Notes under the pieces: generated by a model
What the model saw: the letters and a program-made list of their open reading frames with translations, nothing else
Databases searched by the model: none
What the model was told of the DNA's origin: nothing
Assembly: GCF_005876855.1 (NCBI RefSeq)
Contig: NZ_QLAE01000041.1
Location: forward strand, 1-37,426
From: Stutzerimonas nosocomialis
Lineage (GTDB): Bacteria; Pseudomonadota; Gammaproteobacteria; Pseudomonadales; Pseudomonadaceae
Reading direction: 5' to 3'
Length of the DNA stretch: 37,426 bases
Shown: piece by piece, positions 27,929-37,343 of the stretch
How the letters are laid out: each line of letters begins with the position of its first letter
Position numbering within the stretch: position 1 is the first letter of the stretch
Translations under genes and position numbers: made by a program

Positions 27929-28699
27929 TCAGGCCAGCTTTTTCTTCGGATAGATGTCGTAGCGGCTGGATTTGCCGTCCAGGCTGTACCCGGGCGCCGC
28001 GCCCTGCACCGCCGGCGCCTTGCGTGGACGCTTGACCACCACGCGGTGGCTGGCCAGTGCCAGCGCGGCGGCCAGCAAGGCAGGCGCGTCATCGTCGTCG
28101 CCGACGAAGGGCCGGAACAGGCGCATCTCCTTCTTCACCAGGGCGCTCTTGTCGCGGTGCGGGAACATCGGATCGAGGTAGATGACCTGGGGCGGCTCGC
28201 CGTCCCAGCCGCTCATCAGCTCGATGGCGTTGCCCTGCCGCAGCTGCATCCGCGCGACGATGGCCGCCACCTCGGCATCGGCGGCCGCGCGCGCCAGCCC
28301 GTCCTCCAGCAGCGCCGCCACCAGTGGCTGGCGCTCGAACAGGCGGACCTCGCAACCCAGGGTGGCCAGCACGAAGGCGTCACGCCCCAGTCCGGCGGTG
28401 GCGTCGAGCACGCGCGGACGCACGCCGGGCTGGATGCCGACCGCCTTGGCGATCATCTGCCCGCTGCCGCCGCCGAACTGCCGACGGTGCGCCGCGGCGC
28501 CCTCGACGAAGTCCACCCGTACCGGCCCCGGCGCGTCGGGCGCCAATTCCTGCAGCTGCAACCCGGCGTGGCCGAGCTGGAGCGCGAACTGCGCCTCGCC
28601 TTCGAGCGGCAGGCCGAGCCGCTGCGCCCAATGGCTGGCCTGCTCGGCGAAAGCGGATTCGAGCGGTTCGACGCGAACCGTGGGAGGACTGATGGACAT
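27929..28699 (-). CDS. rsmJ: 16S rRNA (guanine-N2)-methyltransferase RsmJ
   Basis: The 256-residue protein is the SAM-dependent enzyme (formerly YhiQ) that makes m2G1516 of 16S rRNA. Motif I is [21 protein letters not shown] (about 95-115), the acidic loop is [18 protein letters not shown] and the catalytic-type motif is [22 protein letters not shown]. The C-terminus is basic ([19 protein letters not shown]), as in the family. The ribosome site is weak; no better start exists. It converges with mexL across 2 nt. In PAO1 the orthologue is the gene next to mexL. Confidence 0.96.
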   Translation of the reverse strand: MSISPPTVRVEPLESAFAEQASHWAQRLGLPLEGEAQFALQLGHAGLQLQELAPDAPGPVRVDFVEGAAAHRRQFGGGSGQMIAKAVGIQPGVRPRVLDATAGLGRDAFVLATLGCEVRLFERQPLVAALLEDGLARAAADAEVAAIVARMQLRQGNAIELMSGWDGEPPQVIYLDPMFPHRDKSALVKKEMRLFRPFVGDDDDAPALLAAALALASHRVVVKRPRKAPAVQGAAPGYSLDGKSSRYDIYPKKKLA

Positions 28700-28760
28700 C
28701 GGGCGGGCTCATGCAGCGGCAGACGTAAGCGCGCCATTGTGCCAGAGCCCGGAGCCCTCT

Positions 28761-29453
28761 TCAGCGGCAGACGCCGAAGCCCCCCATGTCGACATGAAAA
28801 TGATCGTGGTGGGCCGCGTTGTATTCCGGGCCGAGCGTGACATTGAAGGATTTGCACGCCGCATCCCGCACCCGGCGCAGGAAGCGCGCCTTGTCGTCAT
28901 CGCCCTTCCAGTCCCGCGCGACGGTGATGCGGGTGCCGTCCTTCAGGTGGAACCCGGCCAGGTCCAGCGCATTGGCGCTGGCGTGCTGGCTGCGCCGGTT
29001 GCTGCGGGCGATGTTGCGGCAGGCGAAGCTGCCGAAGTGGTCGATGCGCGTCACCGGCTGGCCGAATATCTCCTGCGCCGCCGGCTGCAACCCGTGGAGT
29101 TCGAACATCGCATAGGCGGCCGCCAGCGGACAGGTCGCCAGGAACGGGCCATTGAAGCGCACCTCCGAGCCCTGCACCCGCACGCTGTTCTCCACCGGAC
29201 AACCGGGCTCCGGCGTGCTGTCGGGCACCGCCACGTAGCGCAGGGTCGAGCTGCCGAGCGCCTGCTCGCACAGGCTGCGGTCCTGTTGCAGGCGCCGCAG
29301 CTTGAACGGCGTCAGCAGGTTGGGCGCCTCGCGGACGTTCAGCGGCGCCCAGGGATTCCAGCGCGGCGGGATATCCACGTATTGGCGCCAGACCGCGAAG
29401 GCGAAGCCCGCCCCGGCCAGTATCAGCAGAAGGAAAAAACGTCCGAAGGTCAT
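28761..29453 (-). CDS. Extensin-like family protein
   Basis: The 230-residue protein begins MTFGRFFLLLILAGAGFAFAVWRQYV, a single N-terminal membrane anchor or uncleaved signal, so the rest faces the periplasm. The C-terminal half is the extensin-like domain with peptidase-like zinc signatures: SQHASANALDLAGF (H/D) and HHDHFHVDMGG near the end. Such proteins resemble D,D/L,D-type peptidoglycan hydrolases (LAS fold), so a cell-wall role is likely but not proven. Four cysteines in the domain could form disulfides. The ribosome site is close and weak. It lies 61 nt upstream of rsmJ in the same direction. Confidence 0.9.
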   Translation of the reverse strand: MTFGRFFLLLILAGAGFAFAVWRQYVDIPPRWNPWAPLNVREAPNLLTPFKLRRLQQDRSLCEQALGSSTLRYVAVPDSTPEPGCPVENSVRVQGSEVRFNGPFLATCPLAAAYAMFELHGLQPAAQEIFGQPVTRIDHFGSFACRNIARSNRRSQHASANALDLAGFHLKDGTRITVARDWKGDDDKARFLRRVRDAACKSFNVTLGPEYNAAHHDHFHVDMGGFGVCR

Positions 29454-29535
29454 GCCTTTTCGGCAACGAAGCGCGTGCAGGGTTGCATCGCCGCGTCAGC
29501 GCAACCGGCAAATGGTGATCGCGCTTGCGCGGGCG

Positions 29536-30405
29536 TCAGCGCCCTTCGCCGAGCAGGGACAGCTGTGCGCTGCCTTGCAGCGGCACGGTCGCCAGCTCCG
29601 GCATGCCCGGCAGCCGCTCGCCGAGCAGCCGATGAAAGCGCTGGGCAAGGTCCGGCGCGAGGTGGTTGTCCGGCGTATGCAGGTAGACGTGGGGCGTCTT
29701 CCCCGCCTCGATCCAGCCGACGACCTTTTCCAGCCAGGGCACGAGGAACGCGTCGTTGGCCTCGAGCAGCGGATGGCCGACGAAGCGCACCTGCGGCGAT
29801 TCGCTGAAGGCGGTCGGCCGCGGCGGCAGGCGTGGCTTCTTGGACTGTGCGCGCAGCACGTCGGGCGTGCGCGCCTGGCAGCTGAACAGCGCGCGGGTGT
29901 CCAGGCAGATGCGCTCGATGCCCCGGTCGAGCAGCAGGCGGTTCAGCCGACGCTCCTCCTCGCCCCGCGCGAAAAACGCCCGATGACGCACCTCCACCGC
30001 CACCGGACGGTCGAGATGTTCGAACATCGCGACCAGCTCATCCAGACGCGCCGGCCCGAAGCTCGCCGGGAGTTGCAGCCACAGCGGCATGACACGACGC
30101 CCCAGCGGCGCGAGCAACGACAGAAAACGGTCGACCGTGTCGAGGGCATCGCGAAGGTCGGCCGCCTGGCTGATCTCGCGGGGAAACTTGGCGCAGAAAC
30201 GAAAGGTTTCGGGCATCTGCTCGGCCCAGCGCTGCACGGATCGCTCGGAAGGCCAGGCATAGAGCGTGGTGTTGCCCTCGACGGTGTTGAACACCGAACA
30301 GTAGTGCTGCAGGTAGCCGGTCGAGCCGAGGGAAGTCGGATACAGCGCGCCGCGCCAGGCGGCCTCGTTCCAGGAGGGGCATCCGAGGTAGTACGGCAAG
30401 CTCAC
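29536..30405 (-). CDS. DUF72 family protein
   Basis: The 289-residue protein has a TIM-barrel DUF72 (YecE-like) sequence: an N-terminal LPYYLGCPSWNEAAWRGALYP, then FNTVEGNTTLYAWPSERSVQRWAEQMPETFRFCAKFPREIS, LWLQLPASFGP and AVEVRHRAFFA. The family resembles endonuclease IV/sugar-isomerase barrels but has no agreed function. GTG 30405 was chosen because family members begin just before the YYLGCPSW segment; an ATG 19 codons upstream would overlap the preceding gene. The start remains open (weak ribosome site). The preceding hypothetical gene ends 19 nt upstream. Confidence 0.9.
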   Translation of the reverse strand: MSLPYYLGCPSWNEAAWRGALYPTSLGSTGYLQHYCSVFNTVEGNTTLYAWPSERSVQRWAEQMPETFRFCAKFPREISQAADLRDALDTVDRFLSLLAPLGRRVMPLWLQLPASFGPARLDELVAMFEHLDRPVAVEVRHRAFFARGEEERRLNRLLLDRGIERICLDTRALFSCQARTPDVLRAQSKKPRLPPRPTAFSESPQVRFVGHPLLEANDAFLVPWLEKVVGWIEAGKTPHVYLHTPDNHLAPDLAQRFHRLLGERLPGMPELATVPLQGSAQLSLLGEGR

Positions 30406-30424
30406 CGCTGGCGGATCGCCTGCG

Positions 30425-30796
30425 TCATGCGTAGAGATCCAGCCCCAGCACCTCGTTGGCATCGAGGTCGACGCTCAGGCGGGCGGTGCTGCTGTAGCTC
30501 GCCAGCGCCTGGGCGGCTTTGCTGGTCAGCGGCCGATCGGAGTCGCCCGGATCGAAATGGGGCTGCGCCAGGCGCGCGGGAAAATAATCGCTGTCGACCG
30601 AGGCGCCACTGGTCGCGGCGTTGACCTGGCGCGGCTGCGCGATGCGCTCGAATCCCTGACTGGATGAATTGGCGGGCGGCTGCTCACGCAGCAGTTCGGC
30701 ATGGCGCTGGCTTTCCCGGTACGGCGTGACGGCGCCGCCCGGGCGAACGGGGCGGTCAAGCGGGTAGGAAGAGGAAGAACCGTCGATGCGCATCAT
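30425..30796 (-). CDS. Hypothetical protein, about 123 residues
   Basis: Two ATGs in tandem start the frame (30796 and 30793; MMRIDGSSSSYPLDRPVRPG). The product is polar, serine- and glutamine-rich, apparently disordered in the first 70 residues (AELLREQPPANSSSQGFERI), with a more ordered tail, LTSKAAQALASYSSTARLSVDLDANEVLGLDLYA. There is no signal peptide or membrane helix. The tail looks like a conserved short motif, perhaps a docking segment. I do not recognise it beyond its position next to tsaB, where Pseudomonas genomes carry a small gene. Codon use is like its neighbours. Confidence 0.8.
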   Translation of the reverse strand: MMRIDGSSSSYPLDRPVRPGGAVTPYRESQRHAELLREQPPANSSSQGFERIAQPRQVNAATSGASVDSDYFPARLAQPHFDPGDSDRPLTSKAAQALASYSSTARLSVDLDANEVLGLDLYA

Positions 30797-30883
30797 TGGG
30801 CCTGGAGCAACGAAGTCATGGGGTTGGACCGCACAGTGCGACCAATGATCGCTGAAGCTTCGCCGGCGTCAAGAGCCGGACGA

Positions 30884-31561
30884 TCAAATACCCTTCTTTG
30901 GCGTCGCAACGTTGTCACGCAGGTAGATCGGCTGCGCCAACTCCGCATCGACCGCTTCGCCCCGCTGCCAGGCGAACCGGGCCAGGGCCAGCAGGTCTTC
31001 GGCATGCGGCAGCAGCGTCGCATCCTGGCCCACCACCTCGACGGCCAGCCGCGCGGCGTAGCCCCAACCGGTACCGGCGCCGAACCAGTCGCCTTGCGCT
31101 CCCCGTGGCAGGCTCACCTGTTCGGGCGGCAGGACCGCCTCGACACCGGCCAGGCGCATCTCGCCCGCCTCCTCGCGATAACAGCCCCAGTACACCTCGT
31201 CCATGCGCGCATCGATCGCGGCGGCGACCTGCCGCGCACCCTGCTCACGGCAGGCGCGCTGGGCCAGTACGGCGAGGTTGGAGACCGGCACCACCGGCCG
31301 CTGCAGCCCGAAGGCGAGCCCCTGGACGACACCGATGGCGATGCGCACGCCGGTGAAGGCTCCCGGGCCCCGCCCGAAGGCGATCGCGTCGAGGGCCGAC
31401 AACGCCACGCCGGCTTCGCCGAGCAGCTGCTGGATCATCGGCAGCAGACGCTGCGCGTGCAGGCGCGGAATCACCTCGTAGTGGCTCAGGACCCGACCGT
31501 CGTGCAGCAGCGCGACGGAGCAGGCTTCGGTGGCGGTATCGAGTGCCAGCAGCGTGGTCAT
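30884..31561 (-). CDS. tsaB: tRNA t6A synthesis protein TsaB
   Basis: The 225-residue ASKHA-fold paralogue of TsaD begins MTTLLALDTATEACSVALLHDG and carries the glycine-rich FGRGPGAFTGVRIAIGVVQGLAFG (about 63-86). TsaB bridges TsaD and TsaE in the complex that moves the threonylcarbamoyl group to A37 of tRNA. Length matches E. coli TsaB (231). ATG 31561 was chosen because the frame before it is not protein-like. The same modification is finished by TcdA, encoded at 9827-10639. It is downstream of adk on the same strand, separated by a terminator. Confidence 0.96.
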   Translation of the reverse strand: MTTLLALDTATEACSVALLHDGRVLSHYEVIPRLHAQRLLPMIQQLLGEAGVALSALDAIAFGRGPGAFTGVRIAIGVVQGLAFGLQRPVVPVSNLAVLAQRACREQGARQVAAAIDARMDEVYWGCYREEAGEMRLAGVEAVLPPEQVSLPRGAQGDWFGAGTGWGYAARLAVEVVGQDATLLPHAEDLLALARFAWQRGEAVDAELAQPIYLRDNVATPKKGI

Positions 31562-31701
31562 GTGAGGTCGGACGGGATAACGAAAAGGGCGGGCATTAAA
31601 ACGGTTTGTCGCTGGTTTTTCCAGTGCGGCGGCTGGTGCGGCGGCCAGCGCGGCGTCTGGAGGGGGCCGTCCTGCCGGCACTGCCCGCCACCCAAACGAA
31701 A

Positions 31702-31721
31702 ACGGCCCGCAAGCGGGCCGT
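31702..31721 (-). terminator. Terminator after adk
   Basis: ACGGCCCGC and GCGGGCCGT form a perfect 9-bp stem with a 2-nt centre, followed by TTTTCG on the minus strand, 18 nt past the adk stop. This is a standard factor-independent terminator, so tsaB needs its own promoter in 31562-31700. Confidence 0.85.
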
Positions 31722-31739
31722 ATCAGCGGTGCGGATCGA

Positions 31740-32432
<693 letters not shown>

Positions 32433-32451
32433 TTATGCGGCACATCTCGGT

Positions 32452-32480
32452 AATTATTGTTAGGTGCCGCTTCGCGGCAA
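32452..32480 (-). promoter_or_regulatory. Candidate adk promoter
   Basis: On the minus strand TTGCCG (32475-32480) and ATAATT (32452-32457) are separated by exactly 17 nt, about 65 nt before the adk start. The -35 falls within a small hairpin, TGCCGC-ttc-GCGGCA (32465-32479). The match is fair, and no better pair is visible in this gap. Confidence 0.45.
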
Positions 32481-32649
32481 AAGGTTGATCACCATACACA
32501 GCACCCCAAAGCGGCACAAGCCGCCGAAAGTAGCAGCGCTGGCCGCCCACCGGTGCCCGGCCGGGGGCCTGCGGGCGGCACGCCCCGGGGCTCGCCGGGC
32601 GCGGCCCCGGCTTCGCAGCGGGGCCTGTACGCGACGCCTTGCCGCAGCC
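32481..32649. other. GC-rich gap between adk and ppc
   Basis: This stretch, downstream of ppc on the minus strand, has no credible gene. It is full of short GC inverted repeats, such as GGCCCCG (32603-32609) with CGGGGCC (32619-32625), which can fold after the ppc stop. No T run follows, so termination would rest on Rho or on RNA structure. Confidence 0.4.
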
Positions 32650-35286
32650 TCAGCCGGTGTTGCGCAGCCCCGCCGCGATACCCGCGACGCTGACGAGCAA
32701 GGCTTGCTCCAGCGGGCTTTCCGGCTCGTTCTGCCGTTGCCGGGAACGTGCCAGCAACTCGGCCTGCAGCAGGTGCAGAGGGTCCAGGTAGGTGTTGCGC
32801 AGGCTGAAGGCTTCGAGGGTTTCAGGGCTGTGGGTCAGCAGCTCGGATTGCCCGGTCAGTTGCAGCACGGCCTCGACCGTCTGCGACAATCGGTCGCGCA
32901 GCTGCCGCCCCAGCGGTCGCATGTCCTCGGCGACGAGGCGTTCGTCGTAGCGCTCGGCGATCTCCGCATCGGCCTTGGCCAGGACCATCTCGAGCATGTC
33001 GATGCGGGTGGAGAAGAACGGCCAGCGCTCGCGCATCTGCTGCAGCAGCTCTCGCTCTCCCGCCGCCAGCGCGTCCTGCAGCGCCTCGCCCCAGCCCAGC
33101 CAGGCCGGCAGCATCAGGCGTGTCTGGGTCCAGGCGAAGATCCAGGGAATCGCGCGCAGGCTTTCCACGCCGCCCTCGCGGCGCTTGGCCGGCCGACTGC
33201 CCAACGGCAGGCGCCCGAGCTCCTGCTCCGGGGTCGCCTGGCGGAAGTAGTCGACGAATCGGGGATCGTCCCGGACGATCCCGCGGTAAGCCTCCACGCC
33301 CGCCTGGGCCAGGCGGTCCATGGCTTCACGCCAGGCCGGCTCGGGCGGTGGCGGCGGCTGCAGCGTCGCTTCCAGCACGGCCGCCAGGTACAGGTTCAGG
33401 TTCTGCTCGGCGATGCCCGGCAAGCCGAACTTGAAGCGGATCATCTCGCCCTGCTCGGTGGTGCGGAAGCGCCCCGCCACCGAACCCGGCGGCTGCGACA
33501 GGATCGCCGCATGGGCCGGGCCGCCGCCGCGGCCGACCGTGCCGCCGCGACCGTGGAACAGCAGCAGCTCGACACCATGCTCGCGGCACAGGCCGACCAG
33601 GCTTTCCTGCGCGCGGTACTGCGCCCAGGCCGCCGCCGTGGTGCCGGCATCCTTGGCCGAGTCGGAGTAGCCGATCATCACTTCCTGCGGTCCCTGCAGG
33701 CGCATCCGGTAGCCCGGCAGCTGCAGCAGCCGGTCGATCGCCGGGCCGGCGTTGTTCAAATCGTCGAGGGTCTCGAACAGCGGCACCACCCGCATCGGCC
33801 GGCGCAATCCCGCCTCCTTGAGCAGGAGTTGCACCGCCAGCACGTCGGAGGCGTCCCGGGCCATGGAAATGACGTATGAGCCCAGGGACGCCGCCGGCGC
33901 CGCCGCGACCACCGCACAGGTGGCGAGCACCTCCGCGGTCTCGGCCGACGGCCGGAAATCCCGGGGCAGCAACGGCCGGCGATTGTCCAGCTCGGCCTGC
34001 AGGAATTCGATGCGCCGCTGCTCGTCCCACTCGTCGTAGTGGCCCAGCCCCAGGTAATCGGTGATTTCGGCGAGCGCGGCGGCATGCCGGGACGAATCCT
34101 GGCGAATGTCCAGGCGGACCAGGAACAGCCCGAACGTCGCCGCCCGCCGCATGCAGTCGAGCAAGGCGCCATCGGCGATCACACCCATGCCGCAGGCGTG
34201 CAGCGAGTGGTAGCAGAGCTCCAGCGGCTCGCGCAGCTCGGCGTTGTCCTGCAGCACCAGCGGCGACGGCGGCAGCTCCTGCTGCAGTGCGCTGTGGGCC
34301 CAGTCACGGGTGGCGCGCAAGCGTTCGCGCAACTGCTTGAGCACCGCCCGGTAGGGTTCGGCGGTGGAGCCGGAACGGGCGAGCAGCTCGTCGCTGGCGG
34401 CCTGCATCGACAGCGCGCCGACCAGCTCGTCGACATCGCGGTGGTAGAGATCGGCCGCCATCCAGCGCGCCAGCAGCAGCACCTCGCGGGTCACCTTGGC
34501 GGTCACGTTCGGGTTGCCGTCCCGATCGCCCCCCATCCAGGAGGCGAAGCGGATCGGCGCGGCCTCGAGCGGCAGGTGAAACCCCGTGCTGCGACGCAGC
34601 GCGGCATCGGTCTGGCGCATCACGCTGGGCAGGGCGTGCCACAGCGAATTCTCGATCACCGCGAAGCCCCACTTGGCTTCATCGACCGGTGTCGGCCGGC
34701 TGCGGCGGATCTCCTCGGTGTGCCAGGCCTCGGCGATCAGCAGCTCGAGCCGCTGCTCGATGCGTGCGAGCTCGCCGGCCGAGAGATCGGAATGATCGCG
34801 GGCGGCGAGTTCCTCGGCGATGGCGTCGTATTTCTGGATCAGGGTGCGCCGTGCCACCTCGGTGGGATGGGCCGTGAGCACAAGCTCGATGTCCAGCCGG
34901 CTGACCTGGCGGGCCAGCGCCTCGCCACGATGGCCGGCCTCGAGCAGGCGCTGGAGCAGATCGGTCAGGACACCGGCTTCGAACGGCGGCGCCTCGTCCG
35001 GCCGGCGACGGCGCATGCGGTGGTATTGCTCGGCGATATTGGCGAGGTTGAGGAACTGGTTGAACGCCCGGGTCATGGGCAGCAGTTCGTGCTCGTCCAG
35101 GCTGTCGAGGGTCTCGGTCAGCAACCGCGCCCCGTCGGCGAACCCCTGTCGCGCCCCCTTGGCGCCCTTTCGGATCAGCTCGATCTTGCGCAGGAACTCC
35201 TCGCCATGCTGCTCGCGGATGGTCCGTCCGAGCAGCTCGCCGAGCAGGTGGACATTCTCGCGCAGACGCGCGTCGATCTTCGCCAT
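32650..35286 (-). CDS. ppc: Phosphoenolpyruvate carboxylase
   Basis: The 878-residue enzyme adds bicarbonate to PEP to form oxaloacetate, refilling the TCA cycle. Both catalytic regions are present: [21 protein letters not shown] (catalytic H140) and [22 protein letters not shown]. They are followed by the glycine loop [19 protein letters not shown]. The C-terminus is LRNTG, the conserved Gly-end of PEPC that takes part in allosteric control. Length equals known Pseudomonas Ppc. ATG 35286 is preceded by GGGGAGACAGCC. A longer in-frame extension upstream is in non-coding, divergent promoter sequence. Confidence 0.98.
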   Translation of the reverse strand: MAKIDARLRENVHLLGELLGRTIREQHGEEFLRKIELIRKGAKGARQGFADGARLLTETLDSLDEHELLPMTRAFNQFLNLANIAEQYHRMRRRRPDEAPPFEAGVLTDLLQRLLEAGHRGEALARQVSRLDIELVLTAHPTEVARRTLIQKYDAIAEELAARDHSDLSAGELARIEQRLELLIAEAWHTEEIRRSRPTPVDEAKWGFAVIENSLWHALPSVMRQTDAALRRSTGFHLPLEAAPIRFASWMGGDRDGNPNVTAKVTREVLLLARWMAADLYHRDVDELVGALSMQAASDELLARSGSTAEPYRAVLKQLRERLRATRDWAHSALQQELPPSPLVLQDNAELREPLELCYHSLHACGMGVIADGALLDCMRRAATFGLFLVRLDIRQDSSRHAAALAEITDYLGLGHYDEWDEQRRIEFLQAELDNRRPLLPRDFRPSAETAEVLATCAVVAAAPAASLGSYVISMARDASDVLAVQLLLKEAGLRRPMRVVPLFETLDDLNNAGPAIDRLLQLPGYRMRLQGPQEVMIGYSDSAKDAGTTAAAWAQYRAQESLVGLCREHGVELLLFHGRGGTVGRGGGPAHAAILSQPPGSVAGRFRTTEQGEMIRFKFGLPGIAEQNLNLYLAAVLEATLQPPPPPEPAWREAMDRLAQAGVEAYRGIVRDDPRFVDYFRQATPEQELGRLPLGSRPAKRREGGVESLRAIPWIFAWTQTRLMLPAWLGWGEALQDALAAGERELLQQMRERWPFFSTRIDMLEMVLAKADAEIAERYDERLVAEDMRPLGRQLRDRLSQTVEAVLQLTGQSELLTHSPETLEAFSLRNTYLDPLHLLQAELLARSRQRQNEPESPLEQALLVSVAGIAAGLRNTG

Positions 35287-35472
35287 GGCTGTCTCCCCCG
35301 GCTGCAGCGCTACGCCAGCGCCGCTGAACGGCGCGGCTCCATTCATATCGAACCTAGAGTGCCCGCCCCTTGCGGGCATGGCAAGGCGATGCACGGCCTT
35401 GCGTTCGCAGGCCGGCGCGTGGCGCAGCATCCGACGAACAGGCGCCCGGGCCGGAAAGACGAGGAGGATCCG

Positions 35473-35808
35473 ATGAAGATCGCAGAGCTGGTCAGGCACT
35501 GGGAAAACGAAGCCAAAGGCAACATGACCCGCACCCGCTACAGCATTCCGCTGGACCTGGAAGCGGCGGCGCGCCTGGCCGCGCTGGCCGAGATGTATCC
35601 CAAGCGGAGCACCGAGGCGCTGCTCGGCGAGCTGGTCAGCGCGGCACTGGAAGCCGTCGAGACGAGCATGCCCTACGAGCAGGGCAGCGAGGTGATCACC
35701 ACCGACGAGCAGGGCGACCCGGTGTACGAGGACATCGGGCCCACCCCGCGCTTCCTCGAGCTGTCGAAGAAGCACCTGCTGCGCCTGCAGCAGGAACAGC
35801 AACCCTGA
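35473..35808 (+). CDS. Small conserved protein, ribbon-helix-helix-like
   Basis: The 111-residue protein begins [43 protein letters not shown] and goes on [21 protein letters not shown] strand (RYSIPLD) then two helices is the pattern of ribbon-helix-helix (CopG/Arc) DNA-binding proteins. A polar C-terminal part ([30 protein letters not shown]) follows. Databases sometimes call such Pseudomonas genes pilin-assembly or pilus-tip proteins, a label the sequence does not support. GAGGAGGATCCG before ATG 35473 is a very strong ribosome site. It is divergent from ppc. A regulatory role is inferred only. Confidence 0.85.
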   Translation: MKIAELVRHWENEAKGNMTRTRYSIPLDLEAAARLAALAEMYPKRSTEALLGELVSAALEAVETSMPYEQGSEVITTDEQGDPVYEDIGPTPRFLELSKKHLLRLQQEQQP

Positions 35809-35854
35809 CGTCGCGAACAGGCGTCGCAGCGCCCCCGCGCATACCTTCTCCACT

Positions 35855-35881
35855 GAACGTTTGCGTGACGGGGGCCTCTGA
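35855..35881 (+). promoter_or_regulatory. AlgU (sigma-22/RpoE-type) promoter
   Basis: GAACGT (35855-35860), a 16-nt spacer and TCTGA (35877-35881) match the AlgU/RpoE consensus (GAACTT, 16-17 nt, TCTGA) at all but one base of the -35 and fully at the -10. It would start transcription near 35888, about 88 nt before the DUF4398 lipoprotein gene. The downstream LptF-like gene is known in P. aeruginosa as an AlgU target. Confidence 0.75.
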
Positions 35882-35975
35882 AAAATTATGCCACGTCGCT
35901 CCACCGCCCCGAGGACGGGCCCTGGACAGCACGTTTGAGGCATTCACTGTCAGACATTTCCACTGGAGACTGACC

Positions 35976-36377
35976 ATGAGCGAAAACACTGCCGGAACCC
36001 TGAAATCACGTATTCGTCTGCCGGGCATCGCTGCCCTGGCCCTGAGCGGCCTCGTACTCGCCGGCTGCGCAGGCAGCCCGCCACCGAAGGAGCAGTTCGC
36101 CGTCACCGAATCCGCCGTTCGCAATGCCGAAAGCGCCGGTGGCACCGAATTCGCTGCGGTCGAAATGCGCAACGCCCGTGACAAGTGGAACCAGGCTCAA
36201 CTGGAGATGCAGCAGGAAAACTACGACAAGGCGCGCAAGCTCGCCGAGCAGGCCGAATGGGATGCCCGTGTGGCCGAGCGCAAGGCGCAGGCCGCCAAGG
36301 CACAGCGGGCCGTGCAGGACGCCAACCAGGGCATCCAGGAGCTGCGCGAAGAGAGCATGCGCGGCATGCCGCAGTAA
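35976..36377 (+). CDS. DUF4398 lipoprotein
   Basis: The 133-residue protein begins MSENTAGTLKSRIRLPGIAALALSGLVLAGCAGS, a lipoprotein signal with lipobox LAGC (C31). The mature part is one long charged helix with heptad-like character, FAAVEMRNARDKWNQAQLEM through DKARKLAEQAEWDARVAERKAQAAKAQ, typical of DUF4398. It may span or lean on the periplasmic side of the outer membrane. GGAG lies 9 nt before ATG 35976. It is followed by the OmpA-type gene, which carries a similar helical region, suggesting the two act together in envelope maintenance. Confidence 0.93.
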   Translation: MSENTAGTLKSRIRLPGIAALALSGLVLAGCAGSPPPKEQFAVTESAVRNAESAGGTEFAAVEMRNARDKWNQAQLEMQQENYDKARKLAEQAEWDARVAERKAQAAKAQRAVQDANQGIQELREESMRGMPQ

Positions 36378-36391
36378 GCCCTGAGGCCCAT

Positions 36392-36448
36392 GCTTTTCGT
36401 TGAAAAGCTGCAGGTACCGCAGTCCTCGTGCCCTTCCCTTTTCAACGA
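36392..36448 (+). promoter_or_regulatory. Mutually exclusive hairpins before the lptF-like gene
   Basis: GCTTTTC (36392-36398) and GAAAAGC (36402-36408) form a tight 7-bp hairpin. The same middle strand, TCGTTGAAAAG (36397-36407), is perfectly complementary over 11 bp to CTTTTCAACGA (36438-36448). Only one of the two can form at a time. No T run follows either stem, so it is not a plain terminator; it may control processing or relative expression of the two lipoprotein genes. Confidence 0.5.
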
Positions 36449-36490
36449 TCTGTCCATTGTCGATCCGCATCAACACAGGATGACCAGATC

Positions 36491-37297
36491 ATGCACAAAC
36501 TCATTACCCTCCCCACGCTGCTTGCCGTAAGCATCGGCCTGACCGCCTGCGCGACTCCGCCGAACGAAAACCTCGAGCAGGCGCGCACGCATCTCACCTC
36601 GCTGCAGAACAACCCCCGGGCTGCGCAGGTGGCCGCGCTGGAAACGCGCGATGCCGAGCAGATGCTCAACAAGGCGAACCAGGCCTACGAAAACAAGGAG
36701 GACAAGGAGCGCGTCGATCAGCTCGCCTACCTGACCAAGCGCCGCGTCGAGCTGGCCGAGCAGACCATCGCGCTGCGCACCGCCGAACAGGAACTCGAGC
36801 AGACCTCGGCCCGACGCGCCGAAGCCCGCCTCGAATCCCGTGACGCCCAGCTGCGCCGCCAGCAGGAAGAGATCCGCCAGCTGCAGGAAGACCTGCAGAC
36901 CAAGCAGACCGACCGCGGCACGCTGGTGACCTTCGGTGACGTGCTGTTCGACGTGGACCGTGCCGAGCTCAAGCCCGGCGGCATGCGCGACGTGCAGAAG
37001 CTCGCGGACTTCCTCAACGAGAACCCCGACCGCCAGCTCATCGTCGAGGGCTATACCGATAGCACCGGTTCGGACGCCCATAACCTGCGCCTGTCCGAGC
37101 GTCGCGCCGAAGCCGTTCGCGCGGCCCTGGTCCGCATGGGCGTAGATGCGCGTCGTATCGTGACCCGTGGCTACGGCCGGGAATACCCGGTCGCCAGCAA
37201 CGCCACCGCTTCGGGCCGGGCGATGAACCGCCGGGTGGAAGTCACCATCTCCAACGACTCGCAGCCGGTCCGCGAGCGTTCGAGCATGGGCAGCTAA
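36491..37297 (+). CDS. lptF: OmpA-family lipoprotein, LptF-like
   Basis: The 268-residue outer-membrane lipoprotein has the signal MHKLITLPTLLAVSIGLTAC (lipid on C20). A helical DUF4398 region follows (about 25-130, with EQELEQTSARRAEARLESRDAQLRRQQEEIRQL as coiled coil). A C-terminal OmpA domain (about 150-262), with FGDVLFDVDRAELKPGG, VEGYTDSTGSDAHNLRLSERRAEAV and GYGREYPVASNATASGRAMNRRVEV, binds peptidoglycan. Size and layout match P. aeruginosa LptF, which sits after the same DUF4398 gene and helps envelope stability under stress. AGGA lies 11 nt before the ATG. A strong terminator follows. Confidence 0.92.
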   Translation: MHKLITLPTLLAVSIGLTACATPPNENLEQARTHLTSLQNNPRAAQVAALETRDAEQMLNKANQAYENKEDKERVDQLAYLTKRRVELAEQTIALRTAEQELEQTSARRAEARLESRDAQLRRQQEEIRQLQEDLQTKQTDRGTLVTFGDVLFDVDRAELKPGGMRDVQKLADFLNENPDRQLIVEGYTDSTGSDAHNLRLSERRAEAVRAALVRMGVDARRIVTRGYGREYPVASNATASGRAMNRRVEVTISNDSQPVRERSSMGS

Positions 37298-37316
37298 GCG
37301 ACCTGCCGCGCCAACG

Positions 37317-37343
37317 AAAAGCCCCGCATCTCGCGGGGCTTTT
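37317..37343. terminator. Terminator after lptF-like gene
   Basis: AAAAGCCCCGC and GCGGGGCTTTT form a perfect 11-bp inverted repeat around a 5-nt loop, 20 nt past the stop codon. It has A and T runs on both sides and could end transcription from either direction. The 83 nt after it show no supported gene. Confidence 0.9.
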
